Shown piece after piece: positions 1-5,155 of a DNA stretch of 5,174 nt. Numbering within the stretch: position 1 is the stretch's first letter; each line of letters starts with the position of its first letter. This DNA comes from Candidatus Coliplasma caballi (GTDB lineage: Bacteria; Bacillota; Clostridia; Oscillospirales; CAG-382), in assembly GCA_018065365.1 (NCBI GenBank), contig JAGHTH010000064.1, forward strand, positions 1 through 5,174, read 5' to 3'. Made by a program: the position numbers and the translations under genes. The notes below the pieces were generated by a model. That model did no database searches. It was not told the origin of the DNA and worked only from the letters and a program-made list of their open reading frames with translations.

Positions 1-534
1 GTACTGAACGACGCTTCGGGCGAACAGATGCGCGAAGTTATCCTTGCCGCAAAAAACGACGGCGATTCGGTCGGCGGAACGGTGGAATGTGCGTTGATCG
101 GGCTTCCCGCCGGAACGGGCGGCACGTCGTTCGACGGCATCGAAAGCAAACTCGCACAGGCGTTGTTCGCGATCCCCGCAGTCAAAGGCGTGGAGTTCGG
201 CAGCGGCTTTGCGGGCTGCGAACGCCGAGGAAGTGAAAACAACGACGATTTCACGGTCGAAAACGGCCGGATCGCAACGGAGACCAACGCGGCGGGCGGC
301 ATTCTCGGCGGACTCGCTTCCGGGATGCCGGTGGTGTTCCGCGTCGGCGTCAAGCCCACCCCGTCCATTGAAAAAGAGCAGCAAAGCGTTTCGCATTCGT
401 CGCTCAAAGAAGAAAAACTTTCGGTCAAAGGGCGGCACGATCCCTGCATCCTGCCGCGTGTAGTTCCCGTCGTCGAAGCGGTTACGGCGATCGCGGCGGC
501 GGACATGATTCTTACGGATTACGGAGTCAGATGA
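1..534 (+). CDS. aroC: Chorismate synthase, C-terminal 177 residues (5' end outside window)
   Basis: This is the C-terminal half of chorismate synthase, which converts 5-enolpyruvylshikimate-3-phosphate to chorismate in the cytoplasm, using reduced FMN. The reading frame is open from base 1, so the start lies upstream of the window. Family signatures are visible in order: SVGGTVEC, GLPAGTGGTSFD, the IPAVKGVEFGSGF block, NAAGGILGG with KPTPSI, and near the end GRHDPCILPR followed by VPVVEA. The family is usually about 350-390 residues, so roughly half is present. No frameshift or missing motif is seen. Only 4 nt separate its stop from the pheA start, so the two are almost certainly co-transcribed. 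The identification is secure. Confidence 0.97.
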   Translation, partial: VLNDASGEQMREVILAAKNDGDSVGGTVECALIGLPAGTGGTSFDGIESKLAQALFAIPAVKGVEFGSGFAGCERRGSENNDDFTVENGRIATETNAAGGILGGLASGMPVVFRVGVKPTPSIEKEQQSVSHSSLKEEKLSVKGRHDPCILPRVVPVVEAVTAIAAADMILTDYGVR

Positions 535-538
535 AGAG

Positions 539-1693
539 ATGAATACGGAAAACGATCTTTCGGAATACAGAAAAGAACTCGACGCGATCGACGAACAGCT
601 CGTGTCGCTGTTCTGCCGCAGAATGAACCTCTGCGGAAAAGTCGGAGAATGGAAAAAGGAACACGGGAAGCCCATTCTCGACCGCGGCAGAGAGCGTGAA
701 AAACTCAATGAAGTCGCCACGCTCGCCGGCGAAGAATACGCGTCTTACACCCGCTGCCTGTACCGTTCCATGATGGGTTACAGCCGCGCCTACCAGAACG
801 AACTGATCGGCGGCGAAAGCCCGATCGGTGCGGAAATCGCGGCGGCGAAAGCAAATACGCCGGAACTGTTCCCGTCGGAAGCAAAGGTCTGCTGTCAGGG
901 CGTGGAGGGCGCGTATTCCGGGCTTGCCTGCGAAAAAATGTTTGCTTCTCCGAGCATTCTGTTCGTACCGACGTTTGCGGACGTGTTCGAGGCGGTCGAT
1001 CGGGGCGAAGCGGACTACGGCGTTCTGCCGATCGAGAACAGTACGGCGGGGTCGGTCAAGGTCAATTACGACCTGCTGATCCGTTACAACTGCAGGATCG
1101 TCCGCAGCACGCGGCTGCAGATCTGCCATTGCCTGCTTGCTTCTCCCGGCGCGTCGATCGAAAACGTCAAAGTGATCTATTCGCACGAGCAGGCGATCTC
1201 GCAGTGCGCGGGATTCCTGGCTGGCCTTTCCGGCGTGGAAGTACGCCCCTGCCTCAACACCGCCGTCGCGGCGCAGATGGCGTCCGAATGCAAGGACGGA
1301 ACGGTCGCGGCGATCTCCTCGCGTTCCTGCGCGGAGCAATACGGACTCAAGGTCTTGCGCGAAACGATTCAGGACGCGGGTGCCAACCGCACGCGCTTCG
1401 TCTGCATTTCCAAAAAGGCGGAGATCTACCCCGGCGCACACCGCACCACGCTGATGCTGGTGCTGAAGCACCGCCCCGGCGCGTTGTTTGCCGTTCTGGA
1501 GCGCATCAACGAGCTCGGCGTCAACCTTGTCAAATTGGAAAGCCGTCCGCTCCCGGAGCGTGATTTTGAATTTTCGTTCTATTTTGATCTCGATATTGCC
1601 GCTGCCTCGCCGAGTCTTCCGCGGCTGATCCGCGCGCTCGAACCCGAAGTCGAGGAGTTAAAATATTTGGGCAGTTACACCGAGGTGGTATGA
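539..1693 (+). CDS. pheA: Bifunctional chorismate mutase / prephenate dehydratase (P-protein)
   Basis: The protein makes phenylpyruvate, the phenylalanine precursor, from chorismate by way of prephenate. Three parts are visible in 384 residues. Residues 1-90 are an AroQ-type chorismate mutase; Arg11, Arg28, Lys39, Asp48, Arg51 and Glu52 match the E. coli P-protein active site at the same numbers, and Gln86 probably matches its Gln88. Residues about 115-292 are prephenate dehydratase, with GVLPIENSTAGSV (161-173) and the catalytic TRF motif (285-287). Residues about 302-384 are an ACT domain with GALF (314-317) and ESRP (334-337), the motifs that bind phenylalanine for feedback inhibition. Length fits the family. 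The start at 539 lies 4 nt after the aroC stop; a GGAG at 523-526 is rather distant, so translational coupling to aroC is likely. The stop overlaps the start of the next gene. Confidence 0.97.
   Translation: MNTENDLSEYRKELDAIDEQLVSLFCRRMNLCGKVGEWKKEHGKPILDRGREREKLNEVATLAGEEYASYTRCLYRSMMGYSRAYQNELIGGESPIGAEIAAAKANTPELFPSEAKVCCQGVEGAYSGLACEKMFASPSILFVPTFADVFEAVDRGEADYGVLPIENSTAGSVKVNYDLLIRYNCRIVRSTRLQICHCLLASPGASIENVKVIYSHEQAISQCAGFLAGLSGVEVRPCLNTAVAAQMASECKDGTVAAISSRSCAEQYGLKVLRETIQDAGANRTRFVCISKKAEIYPGAHRTTLMLVLKHRPGALFAVLERINELGVNLVKLESRPLPERDFEFSFYFDLDIAAASPSLPRLIRALEPEVEELKYLGSYTEVV
1682..1688 (+). promoter_or_regulatory. Ribosome binding site of the aroE-aroK gene; bears on start choice
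   Basis: GAGGTGG lies at the very end of pheA, just before two consecutive ATG codons at 1690 and 1693. GAGG ends 4 nt before the first ATG and 7 nt before the second. The spacing therefore favours the second ATG, which overlaps the pheA stop by one base (TGATG). The difference is a single residue. Confidence 0.6.
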
Positions 1694-2922
1694 TGGGACG
1701 CTACGGCTTGCTCGGCGGAAAATTGGGGCACAGTTTTTCGCCGCAGATCCACGGAATGCTCGGGAGTTACTCCTACGAACTGTTCGAAACGCCGGAAGAA
1801 CATCTGGCGGAATTCCTGCAAAGCGGGAACTTTGACGGTCTGAACGTAACGATGCCGTACAAAAAAGCGGTCATTCCCTACCTGACCGACCTTTCCGAAA
1901 TCGCGCGCCGCATCGGCTCGGTCAACACGGTCAAAGCCGACGAAACCGGTCTGCACGGCTACAACACCGACTATTCCGGTTTCCGATGGATGCTCGCGGA
2001 CGCGGGCATTTCGGTCGGCGGGAAAAAGTGCGTCGTTCTCGGCAACGGCGGCGCTTCCGCCACGGTGCAGGTCGCGCTCGCGGACTTGGGTGCGGAAAAA
2101 GTAACCGTCGTTACCCACAAAGAAAACACCGAAGAATACATCCGCACGCTCGCGGACTACGATATCGTCGTGAACACCACACCGGTCGGAATGTTCCCGA
2201 ACAATCAGGAAAAGCCGGTCGATCTTGCGCTGTTCTCCCACCTTTCCGGTGTTGCGGACATCGTGTTCAACCCGCTCAAAACGGCGCTGATCTTGCAGGC
2301 GGAAGCCATGGGGATCCCTGCCGCCGTCGGTCTTCCGATGCTGGTCGCGCAGGCAAAGCAGAGCGCGGAAATTTTCACATCCGCGTCCATTCCGGACGAA
2401 AAGATCCGGCAGATCACCGGCATTCTCAAAAAGCAGGAACAAAACCTCGTGCTGATCGGAATGCCCGGCAGCGGAAAAACCACGATCGCGCGGCAGCTCG
2501 CCAACCGGATGCACCGCCCGTTTTTCGACGCGGACAAAGAAATCGCCGCGCGCGCCGGGAAAACCATTCCGGAAATCTTTGCCGAAGACGGCGAAGAAGC
2601 GTTCCGCGCGATCGAAAGCGAAGTGCTTGCCGATCTGGGCAAAAAGACCGGCATCGTGCTTTCCACCGGCGGCGGCTGCGTAACACAGGCGCGGAATTAC
2701 CCGTCTTTGAAGCAGAACGGCGTCCTGCTGCTGTTGGAGCGTCCTTTGCAGGATCTCGCGACGAACGGCCGTCCGCTCTCTGCCGATCCGGCGGCGCTGA
2801 AAGCCATGTACGAACGCCGGCTGCCGCTCTATCACGCCTGGGCGGATCATACCTTTGCCAACGATCTTACGCCCGCGCGGATGGCGACGAAAATTCTCAA
2901 GCAGCTCGGGTACGAGCGGTAA
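1690..2922 (+). CDS. aroE-aroK: Fused shikimate dehydrogenase - shikimate kinase
   Basis: One 410-residue protein carries two consecutive steps of the shikimate pathway. Residues 1 to about 247 are AroE (3-dehydroshikimate to shikimate, NADPH): HSFSP (14-18) with the shikimate-binding serines, NVTMPYK with catalytic Lys58, SVNT (77-80), NTD with catalytic Asp94, the nucleotide loop GNGGAS (118-123), TTPVGMFP (163-170) and Gln221 in MLVAQA. Residues about 252-410 are shikimate kinase: Walker A GMPGSGKTT (257-265), DAD (280-282) for Mg and shikimate, FR (305-306), GGG (327-329), lid GRP (360-362) and the R-x-x-x-Y arginine at 377. Both catalytic sets look intact. The linker is only a few residues. 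After beta-2 the Rossmann domain reads THK rather than the usual NRT/SRT NADP patch. The start overlaps the pheA stop, giving tight coupling. It is the last operon gene in the window; the next gene has its own promoter. Confidence 0.95.
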   Translation: MMGRYGLLGGKLGHSFSPQIHGMLGSYSYELFETPEEHLAEFLQSGNFDGLNVTMPYKKAVIPYLTDLSEIARRIGSVNTVKADETGLHGYNTDYSGFRWMLADAGISVGGKKCVVLGNGGASATVQVALADLGAEKVTVVTHKENTEEYIRTLADYDIVVNTTPVGMFPNNQEKPVDLALFSHLSGVADIVFNPLKTALILQAEAMGIPAAVGLPMLVAQAKQSAEIFTSASIPDEKIRQITGILKKQEQNLVLIGMPGSGKTTIARQLANRMHRPFFDADKEIAARAGKTIPEIFAEDGEEAFRAIESEVLADLGKKTGIVLSTGGGCVTQARNYPSLKQNGVLLLLERPLQDLATNGRPLSADPAALKAMYERRLPLYHAWADHTFANDLTPARMATKILKQLGYER

Positions 2923-2997
2923 AGCGCGGCGCTCCTTTTCGCGAATATCCCCGTTTTTCCGTCAATGATCCCAAAAACCGCCAAAGCGTGTACGGTA

Positions 2998-3006
2998 TGC
3001 TATAAT
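2998..3006 (+). promoter_or_regulatory. Extended -10 promoter of the LytTR regulator gene
   Basis: TGCTATAAT combines a perfect TATAAT hexamer with the TGn extension. At 17 nt spacing the -35 position reads CCGCCA, a poor match, as often seen with extended -10 promoters. Transcription would begin near 3013, giving a leader of about 40 nt. This also argues against translation from the upstream in-frame ATG at 2965. Confidence 0.75.
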
Positions 3007-3035
3007 AGAATGCGGGATATTATGGGCCATACCCG

Positions 3036-3042
3036 AAAGGAG
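3036..3042 (+). promoter_or_regulatory. Ribosome binding site fixing the LytTR regulator start at 3052
   Basis: AAAGGAG ends 9 nt before the ATG at 3052. In-frame ATGs at 2965, 3010 and 3022 lack a comparable site, and residues upstream of 3052 do not resemble a receiver domain, whereas the sequence from 3052 begins directly with its first beta strand. Confidence 0.85.
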
Positions 3043-3051
3043 TGCTTTTTC

Positions 3052-3822
3052 ATGATTTCAATCGCGATTTGCGACGACCGGGAATCCCATTTGGATCGGA
3101 TTTCCCGGATGCTCCGACAGATCATACTCGCCAAGGTGCCGGATAAATACGATTGCCGCGTCTGCGGAGAATTCCGTTCCGCCGACAAAGTAGCGGAATA
3201 TCTGAAAACGAACACGATCAACATTCTGTTTTTGGATATTGAAATGGAAGGAACGAGCGGGTTTGAGCTGGCGGCGTCCCTCGGGAGAGAATTCCCGGAG
3301 ATCATCGTGCTGTTCGTTTCTTCCTACGACGACTACGTTTACAGTTCGTTCGCGTATTCCCCGTTCCGTTTCCTGCGAAAGACGCATCTGGAGGAAGAAC
3401 TTGAGCCGGCGTTGCTGGCCGCGATCCGAAAACTGATGTCGCAGGACAAAACGCTCGAATTCAACACCGCGGACGGACACGTCGAAACGCGTTTGCGGGA
3501 CATTCTCTATTTCGAGTGCCAGCACAATTATCTGATCGCGCATCTGAACGGAGGCGAAGCGTACCGTTTTCGCAGTACCGTTGCCGCGATCATCGAGCAG
3601 ACGAGAGGGAACGATTTCTATCGGATCCACCAAGGGTACGTGATCAATCTCGCCAACGTCAAGCGGCTGAAAGGGTATTCGTCCGTCGTGATGATCAACG
3701 ACGTTTCGCTCCCAATCAGTTCCCGGAACGTTACGGGCTTCAAAAAAGCGTATATGGAATTCGTCGGCAGGAGGATTATTCCGTCAAAGTCTATCTCATC
3801 GAGAATTCCAAAGAAAAACTGA
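3052..3822 (+). CDS. LytTR-family response regulator (AgrA/LytR type), orphan
   Basis: A cytoplasmic two-component regulator of 256 residues. Residues 1 to about 125 are a receiver domain: Asp8-Asp9 acidic pair, phosphoacceptor Asp62 in FLDIEM, Ser90, and PFRFLRK ending in Lys110, the likely conserved lysine. Residues about 135-240 are a LytTR DNA-binding domain, with the typical FYRIHQGYVINLANV block (189-203) and LPISSRN (220-226). Such regulators bind promoter direct repeats and are usually paired with a membrane HPK10-type kinase; no kinase is present in the window, so signal and targets are unknown. The last 14 or so residues (after FVGRR) do not look like the family. In this stretch conserved-looking coding switches to the -1 frame, so the natural stop codon may have been lost. 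The gene has its own promoter and a ribosome binding site at 3036-3042. Confidence 0.92.
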   Translation: MISIAICDDRESHLDRISRMLRQIILAKVPDKYDCRVCGEFRSADKVAEYLKTNTINILFLDIEMEGTSGFELAASLGREFPEIIVLFVSSYDDYVYSSFAYSPFRFLRKTHLEEELEPALLAAIRKLMSQDKTLEFNTADGHVETRLRDILYFECQHNYLIAHLNGGEAYRFRSTVAAIIEQTRGNDFYRIHQGYVINLANVKRLKGYSSVVMINDVSLPISSRNVTGFKKAYMEFVGRRIIPSKSISSRIPKKN

Positions 3823-3935
3823 TCTACAACGTCTATCACGAACGCGAAGCGTCGATCGTTTGGAAAGACGAGCATACCGTTTTGATCAACGGGATCTCTT
3901 TGGATCTCGAACAGGGCGAGACTTATAAGCAGTAA
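3771..3935 (+). pseudogene. DUF5412-like C-terminal fragment, -1 frame to the LytTR gene, no start codon
   Basis: In the frame one base back from the regulator, 54 codons ending in TAA read as a convincing protein end: EDYSVKVYLIEN, then LIYNVYHEREA, IVWKDEHTVLINGISL and ETYKQ. From memory this resembles the C-terminal half of DUF5412 proteins, whose hallmark is a W-x(4)-TV-x-ING pattern; the family call is a recollection, not a search. Upstream in this frame the translation is only a shadow of the LytTR domain, and the sole ATG is at 3516, far inside that gene. There is no ATG, GTG or TTG near 3771-3800, although a perfect AGGAGG sits at 3769-3774. The strong terminator begins 10 nt after this stop, as expected if this was the true end of the unit. 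The membrane anchor and N-terminal half appear deleted. The alternative is expression by frameshifting. Confidence 0.5.
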
Positions 3936-3945
3936 GTATAAAATC

Positions 3946-3974
3946 AGAGCAGTCCGACCGGACTGCTCTTTTTT
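3946..3974. terminator. Bidirectional intrinsic terminator between convergent genes
   Basis: The 10-bp perfect stem AGAGCAGTCC (3946-3955) pairs with GGACTGCTCT (3960-3969) around a GACC loop, followed by six T on the plus strand (3969-3974). On the minus strand the stem is followed by GATTTTAT, so it probably serves the convergent VOC gene too, whose stop codon (3973-3975) lies inside the T tract. Confidence 0.93.
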
Positions 3975-4335
3975 ACATCGGCGTTCCGACTTCGATCAGA
4001 TTTCCGTCAAGGTCGTAAAAACGCACGACGCGCTGCCCCCAACGATGCGTCATGGGCGGGTTTACAATTTCCGTTTCCGGATAGAGCGCTTTCAGTTTTT
4101 CATAAAAAGCGTCCACGTTTTCTTCCTCAAAATACAGTTCGGAAGCGTTGCTTTTCGGGATCACGTCCTTGCCGATAAAGCCGCGCCAATACGTTTCTTC
4201 CTGCAAAACGAGCCCGTCCGACAGGATCATGTTGCCGTCGTTGTCGGCGAGCAGTTCGAAACCGAACAGGTCTTGATAATACCGTTTCGCCTTTTGAATG
4301 TCCTTTACCACGATCAAAAACCCTTTGTATTGCAT
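3973..4335 (-). CDS. VOC-superfamily protein (glyoxalase / bleomycin-resistance fold)
   Basis: A 120-residue cytoplasmic protein of the vicinal oxygen chelate superfamily. The first beta-alpha-beta-beta-beta module covers about residues 1-50 (YKGFLIVVKDIQKAKRYYQ, then FGFEL). The second covers about 62-120, ending in WGQRVVRFYDLDGNLIEVGTP (99-119), where Glu115 is the usual metal-ligand position. Single-domain members like this act as dimers with diverse roles (glyoxalase, dioxygenase, isomerase, drug binding), and substrate cannot be inferred here. Length is normal and the gene looks intact. The start at 4335 is supported by GGGAGGG (plus-strand 4343-4349) with a 7-nt spacer. It is monocistronic, with a consensus promoter upstream and a shared terminator with the convergent regulator gene. 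Base composition matches the GC-rich left part of the window. Confidence 0.9.
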   Translation of the reverse strand: MQYKGFLIVVKDIQKAKRYYQDLFGFELLADNDGNMILSDGLVLQEETYWRGFIGKDVIPKSNASELYFEEENVDAFYEKLKALYPETEIVNPPMTHRWGQRVVRFYDLDGNLIEVGTPM

Positions 4336-4371
4336 GGAATTTCCCTCCCACCTTTTTTATCTATTATGACT

Positions 4372-4400
4372 ATTATAGCGGTCAAACGATTGCTTGTCAA
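4372..4400 (-). promoter_or_regulatory. Perfect sigma-A consensus promoter of the VOC gene
   Basis: Reading the minus strand, TTGACA (4400-4395) and TATAAT (4377-4372) are separated by exactly 17 nt, so both hexamers and the spacing match the housekeeping consensus. Transcription would start near 4365, about 30 nt before the ATG. Confidence 0.9.
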
Positions 4401-4428
4401 GAGAACGTAAAAACGTCCGGAAGGTTTC

Positions 4429-4440
4429 TCCACGCGTGGA
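4429..4440. repeat. 12-bp perfect palindrome, possible operator
   Basis: TCCACGCGTGGA is a perfect palindrome located 28 bp upstream of the -35 box of the VOC promoter on the minus strand. Position and symmetry would suit a dimeric regulator. It is not followed by a T tract, so it is not a terminator. Binding is inferred only. Confidence 0.35.
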
Positions 4441-4506
4441 TAAGGAAATATTTTATTGTCGTTCTTTTTCTTTCTGTTCTGAGGGGGGCATTAGGGGCTT
4501 GCCTCT

Positions 4507-4534
4507 AAAAAAATAAGCCGATAAGATTCGGCTT
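4507..4534 (-). terminator. Candidate second (backup) terminator of the lipoprotein unit
   Basis: On the minus strand a 7-bp stem AAGCCGA/TCGGCTT (4534-4528 with 4521-4515, 6-nt loop) is followed by an A and then seven T (4513-4507). It lies downstream of the stronger hairpin at 4586-4614, so it would catch read-through. Confidence 0.6.
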
Positions 4535-4539
4535 TAAAC

Positions 4540-4557
4540 GGGAAAATATATTTTCCC
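4540..4557. repeat. 18-bp perfect palindrome
   Basis: GGGAAAATATATTTTCCC is perfectly self-complementary with no central gap. As RNA it would form a weak hairpin; as DNA it could be a protein site. It sits 5 bp from the backup terminator hairpin and lacks its own T tract. No function is evident. Confidence 0.5.
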
Positions 4558-4579
4558 CCTGCTTGCTATGGTATGAGAC

Positions 4580-4614
4580 AAAAATACCCGCTGAAAAGTT
4601 ATTTTTCAGCGGGT
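4580..4614 (-). terminator. Main intrinsic terminator of the lipoprotein gene
   Basis: A 12-bp perfect stem, ACCCGCTGAAAA paired with TTTTCAGCGGGT (4614-4603 with 4597-4586, 5-nt loop), is followed on the minus strand by ATTTTT (4585-4580). It lies 35 nt beyond the lipoprotein stop codon. The plus-strand flank is only moderately T-rich, so its main direction is minus. Confidence 0.88.
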
Positions 4615-4628
4615 CATTTCTTTTAGCT

Positions 4629-4648
4629 CGACAAAACGGAATTTGTCG
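4629..4648 (-). repeat. Inverted repeat just after the lipoprotein stop codon
   Basis: CGACAAA (4629-4635) pairs with TTTGTCG (4642-4648) around a 6-nt loop. On the minus strand it begins 1 nt after the TAA stop. There is no T tract after it, so it is more likely a 3' mRNA stabilising hairpin than a terminator. Confidence 0.5.
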
Positions 4649-4649
4649 C

Positions 4650-4985
4650 TTAATGCAGGGGCAGCGGAATATCGACGTAATAGTCCTCGATAATTAAATC
4701 AACATCGTGATCCGGCATTATAAAAGTAAAATATGTGTATTCCATATTGGTCTTTTCATCATCTTGCAGCACCTCTACTCCATCGGCAAACACCTTGTAG
4801 TAATGTTCCGTGATAGTTTCTAACTGAATCGTTACCTCATCACTGCACTTGTATCCGGATTCAATTTTACACCGAGAAGCGTGCTCGGCATCCACATTTA
4901 CTCGATAAAGATTGCTTTGGCATCCGCTAATAAATAAGCAAAGAATCAGACTTAGTATAATACTGACAACAGCTGCTTTTTTCAT
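4650..4985 (-). CDS. Small secreted lipoprotein of unknown function
   Basis: A 111-residue protein with a lipoprotein signal peptide: Lys2-Lys3, a hydrophobic stretch (4-19) and lipobox FISGC, so Cys22 would be lipidated and the mature protein of 90 residues anchored outside the membrane. The mature part is acidic, without further membrane segments. It carries two more cysteines (39 and 47) that could form a disulfide, an EVTIQLETITEHYYKVFADGVEV stretch (50-72), and YTYFTFIMPDHDVDLIIED (83-101). The TF-x-MP-x-x-DV pattern resembles the beta-rich repeats found in many Firmicutes surface proteins; function is unknown. The start at 4985 has GGAGG (4998-4994) with an 8-nt spacer. It has its own promoter and terminators. 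Its AT-rich composition differs from the rest of the window, hinting at separate acquisition. Confidence 0.85.
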   Translation of the reverse strand: MKKAAVVSIILSLILCLFISGCQSNLYRVNVDAEHASRCKIESGYKCSDEVTIQLETITEHYYKVFADGVEVLQDDEKTNMEYTYFTFIMPDHDVDLIIEDYYVDIPLPLH

Positions 4986-5120
4986 ATCGGTTTCCTCCGC
5001 AAATTAGAATTTGAAAACTATGCTTTTATAAGCAGTTATCGTTTTGCATAGTCTATTAAAGAAATCCTCTAAACACATTGATAACAAAGGATTTTTCGCA
5101 ATGTGCTTGTTATTTTCTCT
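4986..5120 (-). promoter_or_regulatory. Long lipoprotein mRNA leader with interlocking inverted repeats
   Basis: Between the predicted transcription start near 5120 and the ATG at 4985 lies an AT-rich leader of about 135 nt. It holds four 7-bp inverted repeat pairs: 5062-5068 with 5088-5094 (AAATCCT/AGGATTT), 5074-5080 with 5099-5105 (CACATTG/CAATGTG), 5081-5087 with 5107-5113 (ATAACAA/TTGTTAT), and 5017-5023 with 5046-5052 (ACTATGC/GCATAGT). A smaller hairpin at 5021-5034 overlaps the last pair. The first three pairs interleave, so they cannot all form together. I do not recognise a known riboswitch class. No upstream reading frame is evident. Confidence 0.4.
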
Positions 5121-5126
5121 TATATA

Positions 5127-5155
5127 ATTTTACACCATATTATCCTTGCTGTCAA
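5127..5155 (-). promoter_or_regulatory. Near-consensus promoter of the lipoprotein gene
   Basis: On the minus strand a perfect TTGACA (5155-5150) and TAAAAT (5132-5127, one mismatch to TATAAT) are separated by 17 nt. Transcription would start near 5120. The remaining bases to the window end show nothing recognisable. Confidence 0.8.

Larger units (their letters stand above)
4401..4649. other. Gene-free AT-rich stretch between the VOC and lipoprotein genes
   Basis: No credible reading frame is seen on either strand. From left to right it holds the TCCACGCGTGGA palindrome, a pyrimidine-rich run (about 4461-4480), a G-rich patch with runs of six and four G (4483-4497), then four hairpin or palindromic elements described separately. 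The change to AT-rich sequence starts here and continues to the window end, suggesting a junction between core DNA and acquired DNA. Confidence 0.6.

Noticed and set aside
527..1471. Long minus-strand open frame opposite pheA (314 codons)
   Set aside because: It is the antisense shadow of a GC-rich gene; the translation is arginine-rich and without domain features, and pheA explains the region fully.
1675..2850. Long minus-strand open frame opposite aroE-aroK (391 codons)
   Set aside because: Same reason: low-complexity R/F/V-rich translation, no ribosome binding site signal, and a secure gene on the other strand.
2914..2938. Terminator after aroE-aroK
   Set aside because: GAGCG and CGCTC can pair around an 11-nt loop spanning the stop codon, followed only by CTTTTC; too weak to call, though the next gene's own promoter implies some end to the operon.
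2965..3051. N-terminal extension of the LytTR regulator from the ATG at 2965
   Set aside because: The extended -10 promoter lies inside it, a good ribosome binding site precedes 3052, and the added residues do not resemble a receiver domain.
3516..3770. Full-length reading of the DUF5412-like frame from the ATG at 3516
   Set aside because: Up to about 3770 this frame is an arginine-rich shadow of the LytTR domain; only the last 54 codons look like protein.
4483..4497. G-quadruplex in the G-rich patch
   Set aside because: Only two G runs (six and four) are present, so a standard four-run quadruplex is not supported.
4493..4506. Small AGGGG-CTTG-CCTCT hairpin
   Set aside because: Stem of five with a wobble on one strand and a mismatch on the other, and no T tract in the right orientation; likely chance.
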